Assembly: GCA_021816935.1 (NCBI GenBank)
Contig: JAKAWR010000007.1
Location: forward strand, 102,304-166,303
Direction of reading: 5' to 3'
Origin: Actinomycetes bacterium
Lineage (GTDB): Bacteria > Actinomycetota > Acidimicrobiia > Acidimicrobiales > JAMCPL01
Length of the DNA stretch: 64,000 bases
Position 1 is the stretch's first letter; each line of letters opens with the position of its first letter. The notes under the pieces were generated by a model. The model did not search any database. It was given only the letters and a program-made list of their open reading frames with translations, and was not told the DNA's origin. Below are positions 25,568 through 35,821 of this stretch, piece by piece. A program made the position numbers and the translations under genes.

Positions 25568-26632
25568 CTCAGTTTGCCTGCCCGCGCCGTCGCAACGCTA
25601 CGGGGCCGTGGTCGGGTATTGGCTCTCCCAGCGGCCGGCGCGATGGCGGCACTTCTCCTTTCCTCCTGCAACGCCTCGGCCTCTGCGGCGACGGTGAACG
25701 GGAGTGTTATCACCGTCTCCTCGCTCAATGCCTTCCTGTCGGGGGCATCAGGATCTTCGCTTGCCGCTTGCGAGGTGAGTCTCCAACTCGGCGCTCAGGG
25801 GCTGATCCCGTTACAGCAGCTCCGGGGCAGCGGCCAGGATACGGCAAGCCAGAACCTGGCAAGTACGGCCCTGACCTATCTGGTCGACAGCAAGATCATC
25901 GGGCAGTACCTCAAGTCTCGCGGTGTGGAAATTACCACGGAGGACCGGGCGCTGGCGAGGGCCGACCTCGCGTCGCAGCTCGACAGCAGTGCTCAGCGGT
26001 TAGCGGCGGCTTCCGGCAGCAGCGTGGCGGGAGCGCAGCAGGTCTGCGGGAAGTCGGGCAGCCAGATATTGTCAGCGCTGCCGCAGGCTTTTGTCTCCGC
26101 CCAGGTACGCCTCGAGGCGGGTGAGGAGGCGGTCGCGGAGCTCGCCGGTAAGGTTCACGGCAGCTACGAGGTGGTCTGCCTCAACGCTCTCGAGGCGGTA
26201 TCGCAGGCAGAGGCGAACGCTTTCCATGCCCAGCTTGCGGCGGGCAAGACCTTCCAGCAGCTGGAGAGCGGGGGCAACGGAGGGTCTCTGGGTTGCGTGG
26301 CGCAAGCGAGCATCCCTTCGAGCATCGCTCCAGCCGTCAACGGGCTTGCTCCGGGTGCTGTGACGGCCCCGCTGGAGGTACCCGGAACGAATGGCGCTTC
26401 GACTGCCTGGTATATCTTGCAGCTCTCCAGCCGTTCACGTAAGTCGCTCGCACGGATGAGCCCAACCGAGCGCTTGGGGGTCCTTTCGCCGTATTTTGCG
26501 TCGTCGAGCAGCGAGACGCACGCCCTGGATGCAAAGGCGCACGTCGAGATCGATCCCGCCTTCGGACACTGGTCGCCAGCGACCGGCGTGGTTCCGCCGC
26601 CCCCTCCACCTACGAGCCTGCTCCCTTCGTAG
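25565..26632 (+). CDS. Parvulin/SurA-like lipoprotein
   Basis: 355 residues. A signal peptide ends in a lipobox LLLSSC (Cys at about residue 35), so the protein is probably membrane-anchored outside the cell. A SurA-N-like helical region (about 40-180; ATVNGSVITVSSLNAFL, STALTYLVDSKIIGQYLKSRGV) precedes a degenerate PpiC-type rotamase domain (AEANAFHAQLAAGKTFQQLES, GGSLGCV, SSIAPAVNGLAPGAVTAPLEV). Likely a chaperone or prolyl isomerase for exported proteins. Proline-rich C-terminus. The end carries a small TCCCT-TCGT-AGGGA hairpin across the stop. Confidence 0.82.
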   Translation: MLSLPARAVATLRGRGRVLALPAAGAMAALLLSSCNASASAATVNGSVITVSSLNAFLSGASGSSLAACEVSLQLGAQGLIPLQQLRGSGQDTASQNLASTALTYLVDSKIIGQYLKSRGVEITTEDRALARADLASQLDSSAQRLAAASGSSVAGAQQVCGKSGSQILSALPQAFVSAQVRLEAGEEAVAELAGKVHGSYEVVCLNALEAVSQAEANAFHAQLAAGKTFQQLESGGNGGSLGCVAQASIPSSIAPAVNGLAPGAVTAPLEVPGTNGASTAWYILQLSSRSRKSLARMSPTERLGVLSPYFASSSSETHALDAKAHVEIDPAFGHWSPATGVVPPPPPPTSLLPS

Positions 26633-26695
26633 GGAAGCGGCCGGGGGATCCGCACAATGGGCCCGCCGGCAGGGGTAGCCTTGTAATCGATGCCT

Positions 26696-26784
26696 GTGCA
26701 CTGTCGCGCAAGTAATTGGGCTCTCGTCGGCCGGATGACGCGCCCGGCTAGCCGAATAGCATCGCATTACTTACGCGACGGCAC
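26696..26784. repeat. 89-base inverted-repeat element upstream of eno
   Basis: Left arm GTGCACTGTCGCGCAAGTAAT (26696-26716, 21 bases) and right arm, reverse-complemented, GTGCCGTCGCGTAAGTAAT (26766-26784) match at 17 of 19 aligned positions with a two-base bulge. The centre (26717-26765) is GC-rich. No flanking target-site duplication is clear. It lies in the 322-base gap 26633-26954, which otherwise holds no gene I can support. It could be a structured RNA, an operator or a small mobile-element relic. Confidence 0.6.
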
Positions 26785-26813
26785 GCTAGGCCGAATGGAG
26801 ATTCGAGGTGTAG

Positions 26814-28277
<1,464 letters not shown>

Positions 28278-28361
28278 CGGCCGGCCGCCGCCGCTTGCGT
28301 GCTGTCACCGGCGGCGGGCGTCGGCACGCGGGAGGTGGGGGCGGGGAAGGTTGGGTGTGCC

Positions 28362-28976
28362 GTGCCGCGTAAGGGTGGGCGAGCGGCCGTGGCGAGGACT
28401 CGCTCGAGGCGGCGGTCTAGGTTCATCTTCGGAGGCTTCGTTGCTTCTGCCGCCGTTATAGCGGCTTTTGACTTCCCGGCCACCTCCCTACTTGCCCAGC
28501 AACATCAGATCAGTGACCTCTCGTCCCGCCTCGATCACCTGAATGCCGTCAACAAGGTCATGTCGAAAGAGGTGGCGGAGTTGCAGAACCCGGCTTATGC
28601 ACGGTCGTACGCGACCAATTCGCTTGGTCTTTCGCCGGGTACGTCATCGCAGGCGGGCTCGGGGGGCTCGGGGACTGCGGGAAGTGCTACTCCACAGCCG
28701 GTCCTTTCAGGCATGCCGGATGGGGCTCCCATTCGGCCGGAATCGCTTTCTTCGCCGCCTGTCGTGCCTGGCTCTTCAGCGTCGCAGAACAGCATCGGGA
28801 TTCCCGGTGGGCAGCGCGGGGCGAGGGCGGGCACTGTCTCGGGTGGCGGTTCGGGGAGCGGCCGTGGCACGAGTCGCCGTGGTGGCGGCGCGAGGGCGAA
28901 CGGCGGGAACGGGAAGAGTAGTAGCGGCGGCGGGTTTTTCCGGCGGATTCTCCGTGATTTGGAGTTCTGGCGCTGA
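28362..28976 (+). CDS. FtsB/DivIC-like septum formation initiator
   Basis: 204-residue bitopic membrane protein: basic N-terminus (RTRSRRRSRFIFGG), one transmembrane segment (about 28-48), a coiled coil (QQHQISDLSSRLDHLNAVNK and VMSKEVAELQ), NPAYARSYATNSLGLSPG, then a long Ser/Gly-rich tail ending in FFRRILRDLEFWR. The arrangement and the position after eno are typical for actinobacterial DivIC/FtsB. GTG 28362 is chosen; the frame is open from 28299. The tail is longer than usual. Confidence 0.82.
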   Translation: MPRKGGRAAVARTRSRRRSRFIFGGFVASAAVIAAFDFPATSLLAQQHQISDLSSRLDHLNAVNKVMSKEVAELQNPAYARSYATNSLGLSPGTSSQAGSGGSGTAGSATPQPVLSGMPDGAPIRPESLSSPPVVPGSSASQNSIGIPGGQRGARAGTVSGGGSGSGRGTSRRGGGARANGGNGKSSSGGGFFRRILRDLEFWR

Positions 28977-29039
28977 CGGGGAGGCCGGTGGGGGGGGAGG
29001 GAGAGCGAAGGGGAGATGGCCGAGCGCTAGGCGGATACG

Positions 29040-29555
29040 GTGCATCGGCAGGTTGATGCGACAGGGCGTCACGGGGAGATGGAGGTAGAGGAGCTTCTTG
29101 GCAGGCCGCCGAGAGGGCGCGTCAGGGTCGTAGTGCGCATGGGTGGCATCGGGCGGGCAATCGTTGTCGAGAGTGCCCCCCTTTTCGATGATGGCACGCC
29201 GATGCCGACCCTTTACTGGCTTGTGGATCCGAGGCTGAAACGGGCCGTGTCGGAGCTGGAATCGGCCGGGTGGGTCCGGCGCGCCGAACAGCTTGTCGAT
29301 CCGGATATGCTCCAGTCGGCACACGATCAGTACCGAGCGCTCCGAGACTCGCGGATTCCTGCGACGCATCGGGGTCCCCGGCCGTCCGGGGGAGTGGGTG
29401 GGACCCGTAGGGGCGTGAAGTGTCTCCACGCCCACCTGGCTTATTTCCTTGTGGGAGGGGATGATCCGGTGGGCCGGCTGGTTGCGGAGATGCTGGACCC
29501 GTCGATTGGAGAGGTGGAGGGGATCCCACAGGACGGCCTTCGCGGCGGGTGGTAG
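29040..29555 (+). CDS. DUF501 family protein
   Basis: 171 residues of the DUF501 family, commonly between divIC and ppx in actinobacteria; function unknown. Conserved parts: LGRPPRGRVRVVVRMGGIGRAIVVESAPLFDDGTPMPTLYWLVDPRL, the EQLVDPDMLQSAHDQYRALRD region, and GGTRRGVKCLHAHLAYFLVGGDDPVG. Start GTG 29040; ATG 29079 is an alternative with GGGGAG just upstream. The ppx gene follows after three bases. Confidence 0.88.
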   Translation: MHRQVDATGRHGEMEVEELLGRPPRGRVRVVVRMGGIGRAIVVESAPLFDDGTPMPTLYWLVDPRLKRAVSELESAGWVRRAEQLVDPDMLQSAHDQYRALRDSRIPATHRGPRPSGGVGGTRRGVKCLHAHLAYFLVGGDDPVGRLVAEMLDPSIGEVEGIPQDGLRGGW

Positions 29556-29558
29556 AAG

Positions 29559-30668
29559 GTGGTGCGGTTGAGCAATTTATCCGCGCGGCGGCTCGGCGGT
29601 GCAGGGTCACGAGGGGACACTTCGGTTGCCGCTGTTGACATCGGGACGAACACGACCAGGCTGCTCGTAGCGAGCGCCTCCGGGGGTGGCGACATCGTGC
29701 GCGATGCGAGGATCACGCGACTCGGACAGGGAGTGGACAGGTCGGGCATTCTTGCGCCGGAGGCCGTTGAGCGTACGCTCGATGTGCTTTGCGAGTACAG
29801 GGAGCTGATGTCTGCGCATGGCGCCGGGAGAGTGCGCGCCGTAGCGACATCGGCTGTCAGGGATGCGACGAATGGCAGGGTCTTTATTGAATCGGCCGGC
29901 CGGGCGCTCGGCACCGAGCCGGAAATCCTCGAAGGCATCGAAGAGGGGCGGCTTGCATTTGCAGGAGCGACCAGAGGGATTGGCGGGCCCGAGCCTTCCG
30001 GAGCCGAGTTGGTGATCGACATCGGTGGAGGATCTACCGAGTTGATCCGGGGATTTCCGGGCGACGAACAAGGCATCAGGGTCGTTTCGCTTGATATCGG
30101 CTCGGTCCGGATAACGGAGCGCCTCCTGTGCCACGACCCTCCGTCGAGCGCCGAGATAGCCGAGGCCAGAGCAGAGGTTCGTCACCTTCTGGACTCGGCG
30201 AGACAGGTGTTGGCGTCGGCGGGCGACGTCGCGGGCGACGTGACGGGTGAACCGGCGGGCAACGTGGCCGGCGCTCCGGCGGGCGAGGTGGCTCCGTGGG
30301 CGGCAAGTGGTCGACCCGGTGCAAGGTTGATCGGTGTGGCAGGTACTGTGACGACGGTTGCTGCGCTCGAGATGGGGCTCGACGTCTACGACCGGGACGT
30401 CGTGCATCACTCGGTTCTATCGAGGGCAGACATCACACACTGGGTGGGAGTGCTCTCGGCTGAGCCGTCAGTTGCCAGGCTGGCGAGGCCGGGAATGGTT
30501 CCGGGGAGGGAGGATGTCATTGTCGCCGGCACCATAATCCTCGAGGAGGCGATGGCGGCCTTCGGGCGTGATGCACTTCTCGTATCTGACAGCGATATTC
30601 TTGACGGGATGGTCTGCGCCCTGCTCGCATCGCAAGGCGCCGCACCAGCCGAATGCCGAGGGCGGTAG
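29559..30668 (+). CDS. Exopolyphosphatase / guanosine pentaphosphate phosphatase
   Basis: Ppx/GppA-family phosphatase, 369 residues, acting on polyphosphate or pppGpp. ASKHA-fold motifs: VDIGTNTTRLLVA (about 26-38), RARAVATSAVRDATN, and VIDIGGGSTELIRG (about 152-165). A GD/GE-rich insert (GDVAGDVTGEPAGNVAGAPA) near 225-245 breaks the otherwise standard domain. GTG start with GTAGAAG just upstream; probably co-transcribed with the DUF501 gene. Confidence 0.92.
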   Translation: MVRLSNLSARRLGGAGSRGDTSVAAVDIGTNTTRLLVASASGGGDIVRDARITRLGQGVDRSGILAPEAVERTLDVLCEYRELMSAHGAGRVRAVATSAVRDATNGRVFIESAGRALGTEPEILEGIEEGRLAFAGATRGIGGPEPSGAELVIDIGGGSTELIRGFPGDEQGIRVVSLDIGSVRITERLLCHDPPSSAEIAEARAEVRHLLDSARQVLASAGDVAGDVTGEPAGNVAGAPAGEVAPWAASGRPGARLIGVAGTVTTVAALEMGLDVYDRDVVHHSVLSRADITHWVGVLSAEPSVARLARPGMVPGREDVIVAGTIILEEAMAAFGRDALLVSDSDILDGMVCALLASQGAAPAECRGR

Positions 30669-30806
30669 GGGCCGGTAGGAGGTTACGAGGTAGCGGTCCG
30701 AGAGGATGCCGGGAACCTGCGCCGTGCCGCGTGCGAAATCAGGGCAGGCGACGTCCAAGATGGTGCGGACGCTGGTACTGTGATCGAGGTGCAGCAAGAG
30801 GCTCGC

Positions 30807-32264
30807 ATGAGAAGGAAGGCGGCACTGGACGCGCCGGATGGTGCCCACGCTGCGGCGGGTCCCAATGGCAACGGGGGGAGTGCGGGAATTGGCGGCGCTC
30901 ATCGCAGGCGGGGCGGTGGTCATGGGGTAGGCGGTGGCTTGAGCAGAGGTCCGGGTGCGGGCGTCGGCATCGCCGCCAACGGAAGTCGTGAAACGAGCAC
31001 TTCCCGTCCAGGGCAGCGATCCCGGCGTAGGAGTCGGCGCTCAAAGCGCCGGGCGGCCCGCCTCGCCAGGAGGCATCTCGTAACCCGCCATCCGGTATGG
31101 AGCAGCCTCGTCGCTGCGTTGTTTCTGGCGACACCGGTGTGGGTTTCCCTGGGGACAGCGCTCACGAATCCCTCGCTGGGCGTGACGATCCCCGGCAGGT
31201 TTGCGGAATGGGTTCGCGACCACGGGGGGGCGAGCATCGTGTCCTGGGGTGAAAACTTCTACTACTCGCACCATCCGCCACCCGTTGGTGGCAAACCTCC
31301 CAAGGGAGCCATTCCGCCGCCCCCCACGAGCAACGAGTCAGCCCGCCGGCAAAGCGCGACAAAGCCCGCGAGTGGGACACCGGGCTTGACACCCTTGCCG
31401 GCACCGCCGCCGATCCAGCCGATAGCGAACCCCCCGCTCCCCGGAGAGGGGCAATGGCATCCGGCAGGACGCCTCGTGGATGGCGTACCCGCCGTATACG
31501 AGGCGTTCCTTCGCCCGGACGCGGTGCACACGAGTCTGGTGGCAGGTGTCGCCTGGATGGACACGCGCCTGCTTGGCGCAAGGCTCTATTCCGGGAGCAC
31601 GATCCCGGGAGGGGGGCCGTACCGGTACACGGCTCCAATCCAGCCGAGTGCTGCGGGCACGCTCGTCGCTGCGTTCAATGCCGGGTTCCTCATGTCGAAT
31701 GCGGAGGGCGGGTACTACACGGATGGAAAGGTCATAGACCCGCTTCGCCAGGGCGGCGCTTCCTTCGTGATCTACAAAGATGGCTCGGTGCAGATTGGCT
31801 CATGGGGCACCGAGGTCGGCATGACCCCTCAGGTCGTCTCGGTGCGCCAGAATCTGAACATGCTGGTCGACAACGGGCAGCCCGTGGCTGGCCTCAACCC
31901 CAATGACAACTACGTCTGGGGGGCAACACTCGGGGCGGCCGTAGATGTCTGGCGTTCGGCGGTGGGCCAGACGGCCGATGGAGCGCTCGTTTACGTGGCC
32001 GGTCCAGGGCTCAATATCACGTCGCTTGCCAACCTGCTCGTGAGCGCCGGAGCGGTCCGGGGGATGGAGCTTGATATCAACACCGACTGGGTGGACTTCG
32101 CAACGTTCGACCCCTCGACCCCGGGTGCACCGGCATTGCCGGCCAACGGCCGCAACCTCCTCGCCGGTATGGCCGGTACGCCCGATCGCTACTTCGCATC
32201 ATGGTGGGGTAGGGATTTCTTCACCATGTCGGCTCGCGCGGTTCCCGGAGGTCCGAACCCGTGA
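30807..32264 (+). CDS. Phosphodiester glycosidase-like membrane-anchored protein
   Basis: 485 residues. After a basic, glycine-rich cytoplasmic tail there is one transmembrane segment (VWSSLVAALFLATPVWVSLG), a proline-rich linker, and a C-terminal domain resembling NAGPA/DUF2233 phosphodiester glycosidases (GTLVAAFNAGFLMSNAEGGYYTDGK, LVYVAGPGLNITSLANLLVSAGAVRGMELDIN). Probable action on cell-surface glycans is inferred. ATG 30807 has AAGAGG five bases upstream; GTG 30780 is an in-frame alternative that overlaps the stop of a 25-codon ORF (ATG 30706). It is followed by the DPPR synthase gene. Confidence 0.75.
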   Translation: MRRKAALDAPDGAHAAAGPNGNGGSAGIGGAHRRRGGGHGVGGGLSRGPGAGVGIAANGSRETSTSRPGQRSRRRSRRSKRRAARLARRHLVTRHPVWSSLVAALFLATPVWVSLGTALTNPSLGVTIPGRFAEWVRDHGGASIVSWGENFYYSHHPPPVGGKPPKGAIPPPPTSNESARRQSATKPASGTPGLTPLPAPPPIQPIANPPLPGEGQWHPAGRLVDGVPAVYEAFLRPDAVHTSLVAGVAWMDTRLLGARLYSGSTIPGGGPYRYTAPIQPSAAGTLVAAFNAGFLMSNAEGGYYTDGKVIDPLRQGGASFVIYKDGSVQIGSWGTEVGMTPQVVSVRQNLNMLVDNGQPVAGLNPNDNYVWGATLGAAVDVWRSAVGQTADGALVYVAGPGLNITSLANLLVSAGAVRGMELDINTDWVDFATFDPSTPGAPALPANGRNLLAGMAGTPDRYFASWWGRDFFTMSARAVPGGPNP

Positions 32265-32354
32265 CGGGCGAGATCTCGAAATTCTCGGGGGAAGGAGTCG
32301 TTAAGGCTTTGACAAGTATCCGCAGTGACGCCGCAGGGGGCGCGGCCGCCGCAC

Positions 32355-32369
32355 TATGATCTTTCAGTG
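32355..32369 (+). promoter_or_regulatory. DPPR synthase promoter, probably leaderless
   Basis: TATGAT (32355-32360), six bases (CTTTCA), GTG (32367). A TTGACA sits at 32309 but is 40 bases from the hexamer, too far to be its -35. Confidence 0.55.
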
Positions 32370-33404
32370 ACCAGGACCGCCGGCACCGGGATGGTGGAGC
32401 CTGTACAGCCGGCTTCGTTGGGCTCTTGGGGAGCCCAGGCCGGGCTCGGGGTGACGGTCGATCCCACGAAGCCCGGGTGGACAACCGCTGAGCCCGGAGT
32501 ACGTCCTGCAGGAGCCATCCACGCTCGGGTCGGCGCACTCGTATCGGCAGCCCGCCCACGTCAATGGGTGAAGAGCGGTCTCGTCTTCGCTGCTCCGATC
32601 GCGGCCCTGGCGGCGGGACAGAGGGTTGACATAGCCGGGGTTGTCGTGGCCGGCCTTCTCTTCTGCGCCATCTCGTCGGGGATCTACATGTTGAACGACG
32701 CGGCAGACTGCGAGGCGGACCGCAGGCACCCCCGCAAGAGCCTGAGGCCGGTCGCTTCCGGACGGATTAGCCGCAACAGTGCAGCCGCTGCAGGCGCCGT
32801 CCTGGTTCTGATGGCGACGGGTACGGCTCTTGGCGCCGGCATGCCGGCTCTCGGCGAGATCCTAGCGGTTTACGCCGGTGTCAACCTCGCCTATTCGCTG
32901 GGCCTGAAACGAGTCCCCCTGCTGGAGCTCTTATGTGTCTCGGCGGGTTTCGTTCTTCGCGCCGTGGCGGGTGGGGCGGCAGGGAGGATACCGATCTCAG
33001 GCTGGTTCCTTCTTGTGGTTTGCTCCGGGTCGCTTCTTGTAGCGGTTGGAAAGCGCACTGCAGAGATAGCTACGCTGCCCGGAGAAGGCCGGTCTCATCG
33101 GGCCGTTCTGCGCTGGTACCGCTTACCGGGCCTCGCGCTCATGCGCTACCTGTTCGCGACGGTGACCGTCGTGGCCTACGGCGGCTGGACTCTGACCCGG
33201 CTCCCGTTTGTCGACGATCCGCGCGGAGACTGGCCGCTGTTGGCCGTGTCCCTGGTGCCGTTCACAGTGGCGGTGGTGGCAATTGAACGCGCCCTGGCCA
33301 AAGGACAGGGAGGAGCACCCGAAGAGATCCCTTTCAAGAGCCGGCTGCTGCAGGGAGCCGCGGCCGCATGGCTGATGGTCTTCGTGCTGGCGGCCGTCAC
33401 ATGA
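32367..33404 (+). CDS. Decaprenyl-phosphate phosphoribosyltransferase (UbiA family)
   Basis: 345-residue UbiA-type prenyltransferase. It carries NDAADCEADRRHPRKSLRPVASG, the first Asp-rich motif with the HPxKxxRPxAxG continuation seen in DPPR synthases (Rv3806c type), and about eight transmembrane segments. DPPR synthase attaches 5-phosphoribose-1-pyrophosphate to decaprenyl phosphate; this fits the next two genes, which convert the product to decaprenyl-phospho-arabinose. The N-terminal 55 residues are a non-conserved tail. GTG 32367 is chosen from the hexamer spacing. Stop overlaps dprE1 start. Confidence 0.9.
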   Translation: MTRTAGTGMVEPVQPASLGSWGAQAGLGVTVDPTKPGWTTAEPGVRPAGAIHARVGALVSAARPRQWVKSGLVFAAPIAALAAGQRVDIAGVVVAGLLFCAISSGIYMLNDAADCEADRRHPRKSLRPVASGRISRNSAAAAGAVLVLMATGTALGAGMPALGEILAVYAGVNLAYSLGLKRVPLLELLCVSAGFVLRAVAGGAAGRIPISGWFLLVVCSGSLLVAVGKRTAEIATLPGEGRSHRAVLRWYRLPGLALMRYLFATVTVVAYGGWTLTRLPFVDDPRGDWPLLAVSLVPFTVAVVAIERALAKGQGGAPEEIPFKSRLLQGAAAAWLMVFVLAAVT

Positions 33405-34912
33405 CCGGACTTGGTAGCGGGCGGGCCCGGGGCACCGCCCGCGCCCGGCAGGCCGGTGAGGAGGTGCGGCTGTTGACAGGTTGGGGTCGCGCGGGCTGGA
33501 CTGCTGCCACAGTGGCGGTGCCAGCGGACGGAGCGGAAGCTGAGAAGGCGGTTAGGCGTACCGCTGAGACGGGAGGGACGATCCTCCCCCGAGGCCTCGG
33601 TCGGTCCTACGGCGATGCCGCCCAGAATGCCGGCGGGACCGTAGTGGACCTTACCCGCTGCGACCGGATCGTCAGCTTCGATGCGGCAGGTGGCCTTCTG
33701 AGAGCGGAAGCCGGGCTCAGTATCGGCGCGCTACTCCGTTGGTCGATCCCGCGGGGATGGTTCGTGCCGGTTACCCCGGGAACCCGGCATGTAACGCTAG
33801 GTGGAGCCCTTGCTGCGGACGTTCACGGCAAGAACCATCACAGGGACGGTTCGTTCGCCAGGTTCGTCAGGTCATTCCGGATTGCGGCACCGGCGGGCAC
33901 GGCAGAGATCACGCCTGAAGGAGACCCGGACGCCTTCTGGGCAACTGCGGGAGGAATGGGTCTGACGGGTGTAGTTATCGAGGTCACACTCGAGTTGATC
34001 CCGATCGAGACCGCTTTCATGTCCGTCGACACGGAGAGGGCGCCCGACATCGGCACGTGCATGGAGATGCTGGCGAGAGGCGACGGGCGCTACCGCTACT
34101 CGGTCGCCTGGGTAGACTGTCTCCATCGCAGCCGGAGAGGTACCCTCGGCAGGAGCGTCCTCACGAGGGCGAACCACGCTGGCGAGGACGACCTCAGCCA
34201 GTCCGGCGTCAAGGTGGCGGACCCGCTTGCCTTTTCGCCCAGGGAGGTCGTCCGCTTGCCGCTTGCTCCGCCTGCCCGCCTGGTTTCCCGGACCGGCGCA
34301 GCGCTTTTCAACGAGCTGTGGTACAGGAGGGCTCCTCGCAGGAGGGAAGGGGAGATCCAGCCGGTCGGCACCTACTTCCATCCACTGGATGCGGTCGGTT
34401 CCTGGAACTTGGCGTACGGGCCTCCAGGGTTTACGCAGTACCAGTTTGTCGTGCCCAACGGATCGGAGGACGTGGTCGGACGGGCCGTCTCGCTGCTTGC
34501 CGATCGGCGCATGCCCTCGTTGCTGGCGGTTCTCAAGCGGTTCGGCCCTGGTGATCCGTCGCCGTTGGCTTTTCCGGCACCGGGATGGACCCTGGCACTC
34601 GATCTCCCGCTCGGCATCGAGGGACTTTCGCGCCTTCTGGACGAGATCGATGTGATGGTCGCTGATGCGGGGGGGCGTGTCTACCTGGCAAAGGATTCGC
34701 GGCTACGGCCGGGACTCGTAGAGCGTATGTACCCGCGCCTGGATGAATGGCGGTCCGTACGGAGGCGTATGGATCCGGGCGGGGTTCTCGTCTCCGATCT
34801 GGGCAGGCGCCTCGGCCTCTGTGGAGCCCCCCAGCCCAGTGCCGGGAGGGCCGCCGCTGCCGGAGCCGGAGCGGCGGCCGGAGCGGGAGCACTCGCTGGG
34901 AGCCAGAGATGA
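33401..34912 (+). CDS. dprE1: Decaprenylphosphoryl-beta-D-ribose 2-oxidase (DprE1)
   Basis: FAD enzyme that oxidises the ribose 2-hydroxyl in the first step of arabinose donor synthesis. The FAD domain shows RGLGRSYGDAAQNAGG (64-79), AEAGLSIGALLRW and DVHGKNHHRDGSF (140-152). The C-terminal part has AYGPPGFTQYQFVVPNG and VYLAKDSRLRP, where Lys431 should be the catalytic lysine (Lys418 in M. tuberculosis). The segment GWTLALDLP (395-403) aligns with the benzothiazinone-target segment; the target cysteine position is Ala399. ATG 33401 overlaps the UbiA stop; dprE2 overlaps at the other end. An alanine- and glycine-rich tail is present. Confidence 0.92.
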   Translation: MTGLGSGRARGTARARQAGEEVRLLTGWGRAGWTAATVAVPADGAEAEKAVRRTAETGGTILPRGLGRSYGDAAQNAGGTVVDLTRCDRIVSFDAAGGLLRAEAGLSIGALLRWSIPRGWFVPVTPGTRHVTLGGALAADVHGKNHHRDGSFARFVRSFRIAAPAGTAEITPEGDPDAFWATAGGMGLTGVVIEVTLELIPIETAFMSVDTERAPDIGTCMEMLARGDGRYRYSVAWVDCLHRSRRGTLGRSVLTRANHAGEDDLSQSGVKVADPLAFSPREVVRLPLAPPARLVSRTGAALFNELWYRRAPRRREGEIQPVGTYFHPLDAVGSWNLAYGPPGFTQYQFVVPNGSEDVVGRAVSLLADRRMPSLLAVLKRFGPGDPSPLAFPAPGWTLALDLPLGIEGLSRLLDEIDVMVADAGGRVYLAKDSRLRPGLVERMYPRLDEWRSVRRRMDPGGVLVSDLGRRLGLCGAPQPSAGRAAAAGAGAAAGAGALAGSQR

Positions 34913-35670
34913 TCGACGGGACCGGGATGCCGCAATCGGCAGTGCTCCTGGGTGGGACGTCCGAGATCGGCCTTGCCATTGCTGAGGAGCTTGCATCGAG
35001 GAGGCTTGAACGTCTGCTGCTCGCAGGACGTAACCAGAGGGGCCTCGACGAGGCGAGGGACCGGCTCCTGCGTGCAGGTATAGGCAATGCGGTTACGGCC
35101 ACCTGCGACGTCACCCGGGCCTCCGACGTGTCGGCGCTTCCCGCCGTTGCACTGGAAGCGCTCGGTGTCGTCGACCTCTTGGTGGTGGCTGTGGGCGATC
35201 TCGGGACTGCTGATCTTACGGAACTGGATACTGATCGGGTGTTCGAGATGTTTGCTGCGAATACCGGAGGGCCGGCGGCCGCCATGATCGGCTTTGCTGC
35301 CACGATGGTTAGGCAGGGATACGGACGGATTGTCGTGCTGTCGTCTGTTGCCGGCTTGCGCGTGCGCCGCGCCAACTTCGTTTACGGGGCCGGGAAGGCC
35401 GGGCTTGACGGTTTCTCGCTGGGCCTGGCCGAGGCGTTAGAGGGTACCGGCGTTGGAGTCACGCTGGTCAGGCCCGGGTTCGTTAGGACCAGAATGACAG
35501 CCGGCCTACCTGAAGCTCCGTTGAGTTGCGAGGCGTCCCAGGTTGCCCAGGCGGTGGTCCGGGCGCTCGAGCAGCGCTCCGGAGTAGTATACGTGCCGTC
35601 GGCCCTGCAGCCTGCATTCGGCATTCTGAGGCTGCTGCCAAGATCGCTGTTCGCCAAGGTTACCCGCTGA
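34909..35670 (+). CDS. dprE2: Decaprenylphosphoryl-D-2-keto-erythropentose reductase (DprE2)
   Basis: 253-residue short-chain dehydrogenase that completes epimerisation to decaprenyl-phospho-arabinose with NADH. Rossmann motif VLLGGTSEIGLAIAEEL (about 10-26), VGDLGTADLTELD, catalytic Ser in VVLSSVAGLRVRR, and Tyr/Lys in YGAGKAGLDGF. ATG overlaps the dprE1 stop (ATGA), so UbiA-DprE1-DprE2 form a tightly coupled operon. It converges with the glycosylation genes on the minus strand. Confidence 0.92.
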   Translation: MIDGTGMPQSAVLLGGTSEIGLAIAEELASRRLERLLLAGRNQRGLDEARDRLLRAGIGNAVTATCDVTRASDVSALPAVALEALGVVDLLVVAVGDLGTADLTELDTDRVFEMFAANTGGPAAAMIGFAATMVRQGYGRIVVLSSVAGLRVRRANFVYGAGKAGLDGFSLGLAEALEGTGVGVTLVRPGFVRTRMTAGLPEAPLSCEASQVAQAVVRALEQRSGVVYVPSALQPAFGILRLLPRSLFAKVTR

Positions 35671-35767
35671 GGCCCTATCCAACCTCCATATCCGCCGAGG
35701 CTCCGGACACGGGCGTTCCTACCGGTGGAGGTGCTGGGCGGCTCGCAGGTGCCCGGGCAACTCGGGC

Positions 35768-35816
35768 TTGCAGTGCGGCTCGACGGTGCCGGGCGGCTAG
35801 GCGTTGCAGTGCGGCT
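35768..35816. repeat. Direct repeat in the convergent gap
   Basis: TTGCAGTGCGGCT occurs at 35768-35780 and 35804-35816, period 36, between dprE2 and the converging methyltransferase/glycosyltransferase gene. The short GGCGG-rich sequence around it also repeats loosely. No function is evident. Confidence 0.5.
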
Positions 35817-35821
35817 AGCAC

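Noticed and set aside
30706..30783. 25-codon ORF overlapping GTG 30780 of the glycosidase-like gene
   Set aside because: Stop/start overlap exists, but there is no promoter hexamer and ATG 30807 has a good ribosome binding site, so coupling is not needed.
32309..32360. TTGACA as -35 of the DPPR synthase promoter
   Set aside because: It is 40 bases from the -10 hexamer, too far for a normal promoter.
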